From an uncultured Acidaminococcus sp. (GTDB lineage Bacteria; Bacillota; Negativicutes; Acidaminococcales; Acidaminococcaceae): DNA of 15,045 bases. The notes beneath the pieces were generated by a model that had not been told where the DNA came from, searched no databases, and worked only from the letters and a program-made list of their open reading frames with translations. Every line of letters starts with the position of its first letter. Position 1 is the stretch's first letter. The position numbers were made by a program, and so were the translations under genes. Shown piece by piece: positions 13,489-15,045 of this stretch. Location: assembly GCA_900538365.1 (NCBI GenBank), contig UPXT01000053.1, forward strand, positions 1-15,045, written 5' to 3'.

Positions 13489-14883
13489 TTATTTTGCCGC
13501 CATGACGGCCGGTTCCGGCGTCACGGAACCGCCGCCCGTAAGAGTAAAGGTCCTGCCGTCAAGCCAGTGATTCATGGGATCTGTCGAATCATAGAAAATG
13601 TGGTAGCCGTTCCCCGTGATGTTCTTGAGCGTGGTATCGCCATCGATGAGGACGTTTACATGGGCATCTCCGGAAAGGCTCCATGTCGATTTTCCGTCAA
13701 GGCCAACCTTGACGGATTTGGCCGTTTTCTTTTCATTGATAGTCCCGTACCAATGACTTTCATTTTGAAGGGTCATAGTGACAGAACTTAAGGCGTCGAC
13801 CGTAATATCGCCGCTCATCGGTTGGTTATTGCCGATGAATTCGAGGGCCGCCCCATTTTGGCCTTCCTTGCCCCAGCGACCGGCCTTAACGCGGATAAGC
13901 TCCTTGCCTTCATACTGGAAGCCCGTCATTTCGGCATAGATGCGGGCATTGGTGTTCGTCACAAAGAACATGGGCCCTGCCCCAACGTGACGCAGGGAGG
14001 CGTGTTTGGCAGAAAAACGGGTCACATGGTCGGCATCGGGGACTTTGCTGAGCTGACGATAAAGCAGGATTCCTTCCGTACCACCGCCTGTAAAGTCCGC
14101 ATACTCAAGGTGGGCTACGTTGGAACCTTCAACAACGACAAGATTGGAAGCACCAGCCCCGCCGCGCACTTCCGAAACAGCAATATCGCCGCCGGAATAA
14201 ATGATAGGGCTTTCAATCCCCGTCGTCGAAAGGGTACTCTGGGTCACGGTCACGGTCGATTTTCCGCCCCCCGCGGAAAGTGCCGCTGAATAAGCACCAG
14301 TCGTACCGATGTTGACATTATTGGCTTCTGCCTTACCTTCTTTTTGAACGGCAAGACCAGGAGACCAAAGGCCCGACGTGCGCACATTGGTATTATGGAG
14401 TTTTACGGAAGCTTCCGGTCCAGCAGCAAAGACTGCAGCCGCGCCATCAGCCTGACCGTTAAGGACACAGCCTTCCAAAAGGGCCGTGCTGTTATGAGAA
14501 AGGACGAGCGCATTTTGGCCGTTCAGGCGGCTGCCCTTGATGCTCGTGGTATGCCCCAGCTTGCTGATGTTGCTGTGGGTTACCGTGATATTGGCCCCAT
14601 TTTGGAAATACAAGGCATTTTGATCCTGCTGAGAAGCTGCATAGCCATCCCCAAGACTTAGCGTTTCCCCAGAAACAGTCTTTACAGCCTTAAAGAGACT
14701 GGGGTCGAGGGCTTCCCCATTTTCATCGGAGGGAATGACAGGCAGTGAAGGCACAGCCTGCTGTGCCTTTACTGCCGCAGGTTCCGTTTGGGCAGCCGCG
14801 GCAGGAGCTGTTTCTGCAAAGACCGTACCGGTCGTTCCCAAGGACAGAAGAACAGCAAGAACCAATGAATGATGTATCCGCAT
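13489..14883 (-). CDS. Secreted right-handed beta-helix protein
   Basis: A 464-residue exported protein with a signal peptide (MRIHHSLVLAVLLSLGTTG, cleavage at VFA|ETA, after residue 23) and an Ala/Pro/Gln-rich linker to about residue 55. The rest is short beta-strand repeats, rich in Asn, Ser, Thr and Gly, of the right-handed parallel beta-helix type (blocks such as NALVLSHNSTALLEGCVLN and VTVTQSTLSTTG). It resembles autotransporter passenger domains, but no C-terminal beta-barrel is present. It could be a surface or periplasmic adhesin-like protein, or a free passenger fragment. ATG 14883 has AAAGGAG 9 nt upstream; the frame reaches 14943 but only through the promoter. It is the first gene of the leftward operon. 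Confidence 0.87.
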   Translation of the reverse strand: MRIHHSLVLAVLLSLGTTGTVFAETAPAAAAQTEPAAVKAQQAVPSLPVIPSDENGEALDPSLFKAVKTVSGETLSLGDGYAASQQDQNALYFQNGANITVTHSNISKLGHTTSIKGSRLNGQNALVLSHNSTALLEGCVLNGQADGAAAVFAAGPEASVKLHNTNVRTSGLWSPGLAVQKEGKAEANNVNIGTTGAYSAALSAGGGKSTVTVTQSTLSTTGIESPIIYSGGDIAVSEVRGGAGASNLVVVEGSNVAHLEYADFTGGGTEGILLYRQLSKVPDADHVTRFSAKHASLRHVGAGPMFFVTNTNARIYAEMTGFQYEGKELIRVKAGRWGKEGQNGAALEFIGNNQPMSGDITVDALSSVTMTLQNESHWYGTINEKKTAKSVKVGLDGKSTWSLSGDAHVNVLIDGDTTLKNITGNGYHIFYDSTDPMNHWLDGRTFTLTGGGSVTPEPAVMAAK

Positions 14884-14909
14884 AGAAAGACTCTCCTTTT
14901 GTACAAGAC

Positions 14910-14922
14910 GATAGATTCTATC
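14910..14922. promoter_or_regulatory. Palindrome at the predicted start site (possible operator)
   Basis: GATAGATTCTATC is a perfect 6-bp inverted repeat around one central base. It lies just downstream of the -10 of the beta-helix operon promoter, across the expected transcription start. A repressor bound here would block initiation. No matching regulator is encoded nearby. Confidence 0.4.
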
Positions 14923-14927
14923 TTTAT

Positions 14928-14956
14928 AGTATACCTTTTTCACTGAGTAATCTCAA
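14928..14956 (-). promoter_or_regulatory. Promoter of the beta-helix to YhcH operon
   Basis: On the minus strand TTGAGA (14956-14951, five of six) is followed after exactly 17 nt by TATACT (14933-14928, five of six). Transcription would begin near 14921, about 37 nt before the ATG. DNA from 14957 to the window end is AT-rich, and I see no gene there. Confidence 0.78.
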
Positions 14957-15045
14957 ATAAGGGTTGTGAAAAAAATGCGAAAATAACAGAAGGTTAATTG
15001 TAAAATGAAATAGGACATATAAAAAGACATACAGGAAATCTTTTG

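Noticed and set aside
1..15045. CRISPR array, insertion sequence, tRNA or rRNA
   Set aside because: No regularly spaced repeats, transposase-like protein, cloverleaf or rRNA sequence was seen.

Overview
The window is about 50 % GC, tightly packed and mostly transcribed leftward. The queuosine genes run in the order queF-queC-queD-queE. Several exported proteins suggest a cell with an elaborate envelope: a secreted beta-helix protein, a SYLF-domain protein and a secreted lipase. Gene order and residue composition suggest a Firmicute of the Negativicutes (for example the Acidaminococcaceae). This is an inference from style; no rRNA or taxonomic marker gene is present.

Region 1 (about 240-4880, minus strand) is one probable six-gene operon. 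A good sigma-70-like promoter (4851-4880) drives queF, queC, queD and queE, which convert the GTP-derived pterin precursor to preQ1 for tRNA wobble-position queuosine. Two coupled paralogous TPR-like genes follow. Each carries a His/Cys/Asp-rich putative metal-binding tract, one at its C-terminus and the other at its N-terminus. The operon is followed by a dyad-rich, possibly structured RNA segment and a strong bidirectional terminator.

Region 2 (about 4900-6700) is a LysR-type regulator divergent from a DUF1275 (YoaK-type) membrane protein, separated by an AT-rich promoter region.

Region 3 (about 6700-8520) starts with roughly 360 bp of gene-free DNA rich in inverted repeats. Leftward genes follow on its right: a coupled pair of small unknown membrane proteins, an intrinsic terminator, and an HD-domain hydrolase. 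The terminator abuts the hydrolase's ribosome-binding site.

Region 4 (about 8600-14960, minus strand) is one probable seven-gene transcription unit. A promoter with a 13-bp palindrome at the predicted start site precedes a secreted beta-helix protein, a SYLF protein, the tRNA methyltransferase TrmO, an exported DUF3298-like protein, a secreted class 3 lipase with an extra C-terminal domain, an amidohydrolase and a YhcH-family protein. A strong terminator ends the unit. Gene gaps are 44 bp at most and several genes overlap.

No rRNA, tRNA, insertion sequence, prophage or CRISPR array was seen. The least explained parts are the His/Cys-rich TPR pair attached to the queuosine operon, the two dyad-rich non-coding segments, and the terminator in front of the HD gene.
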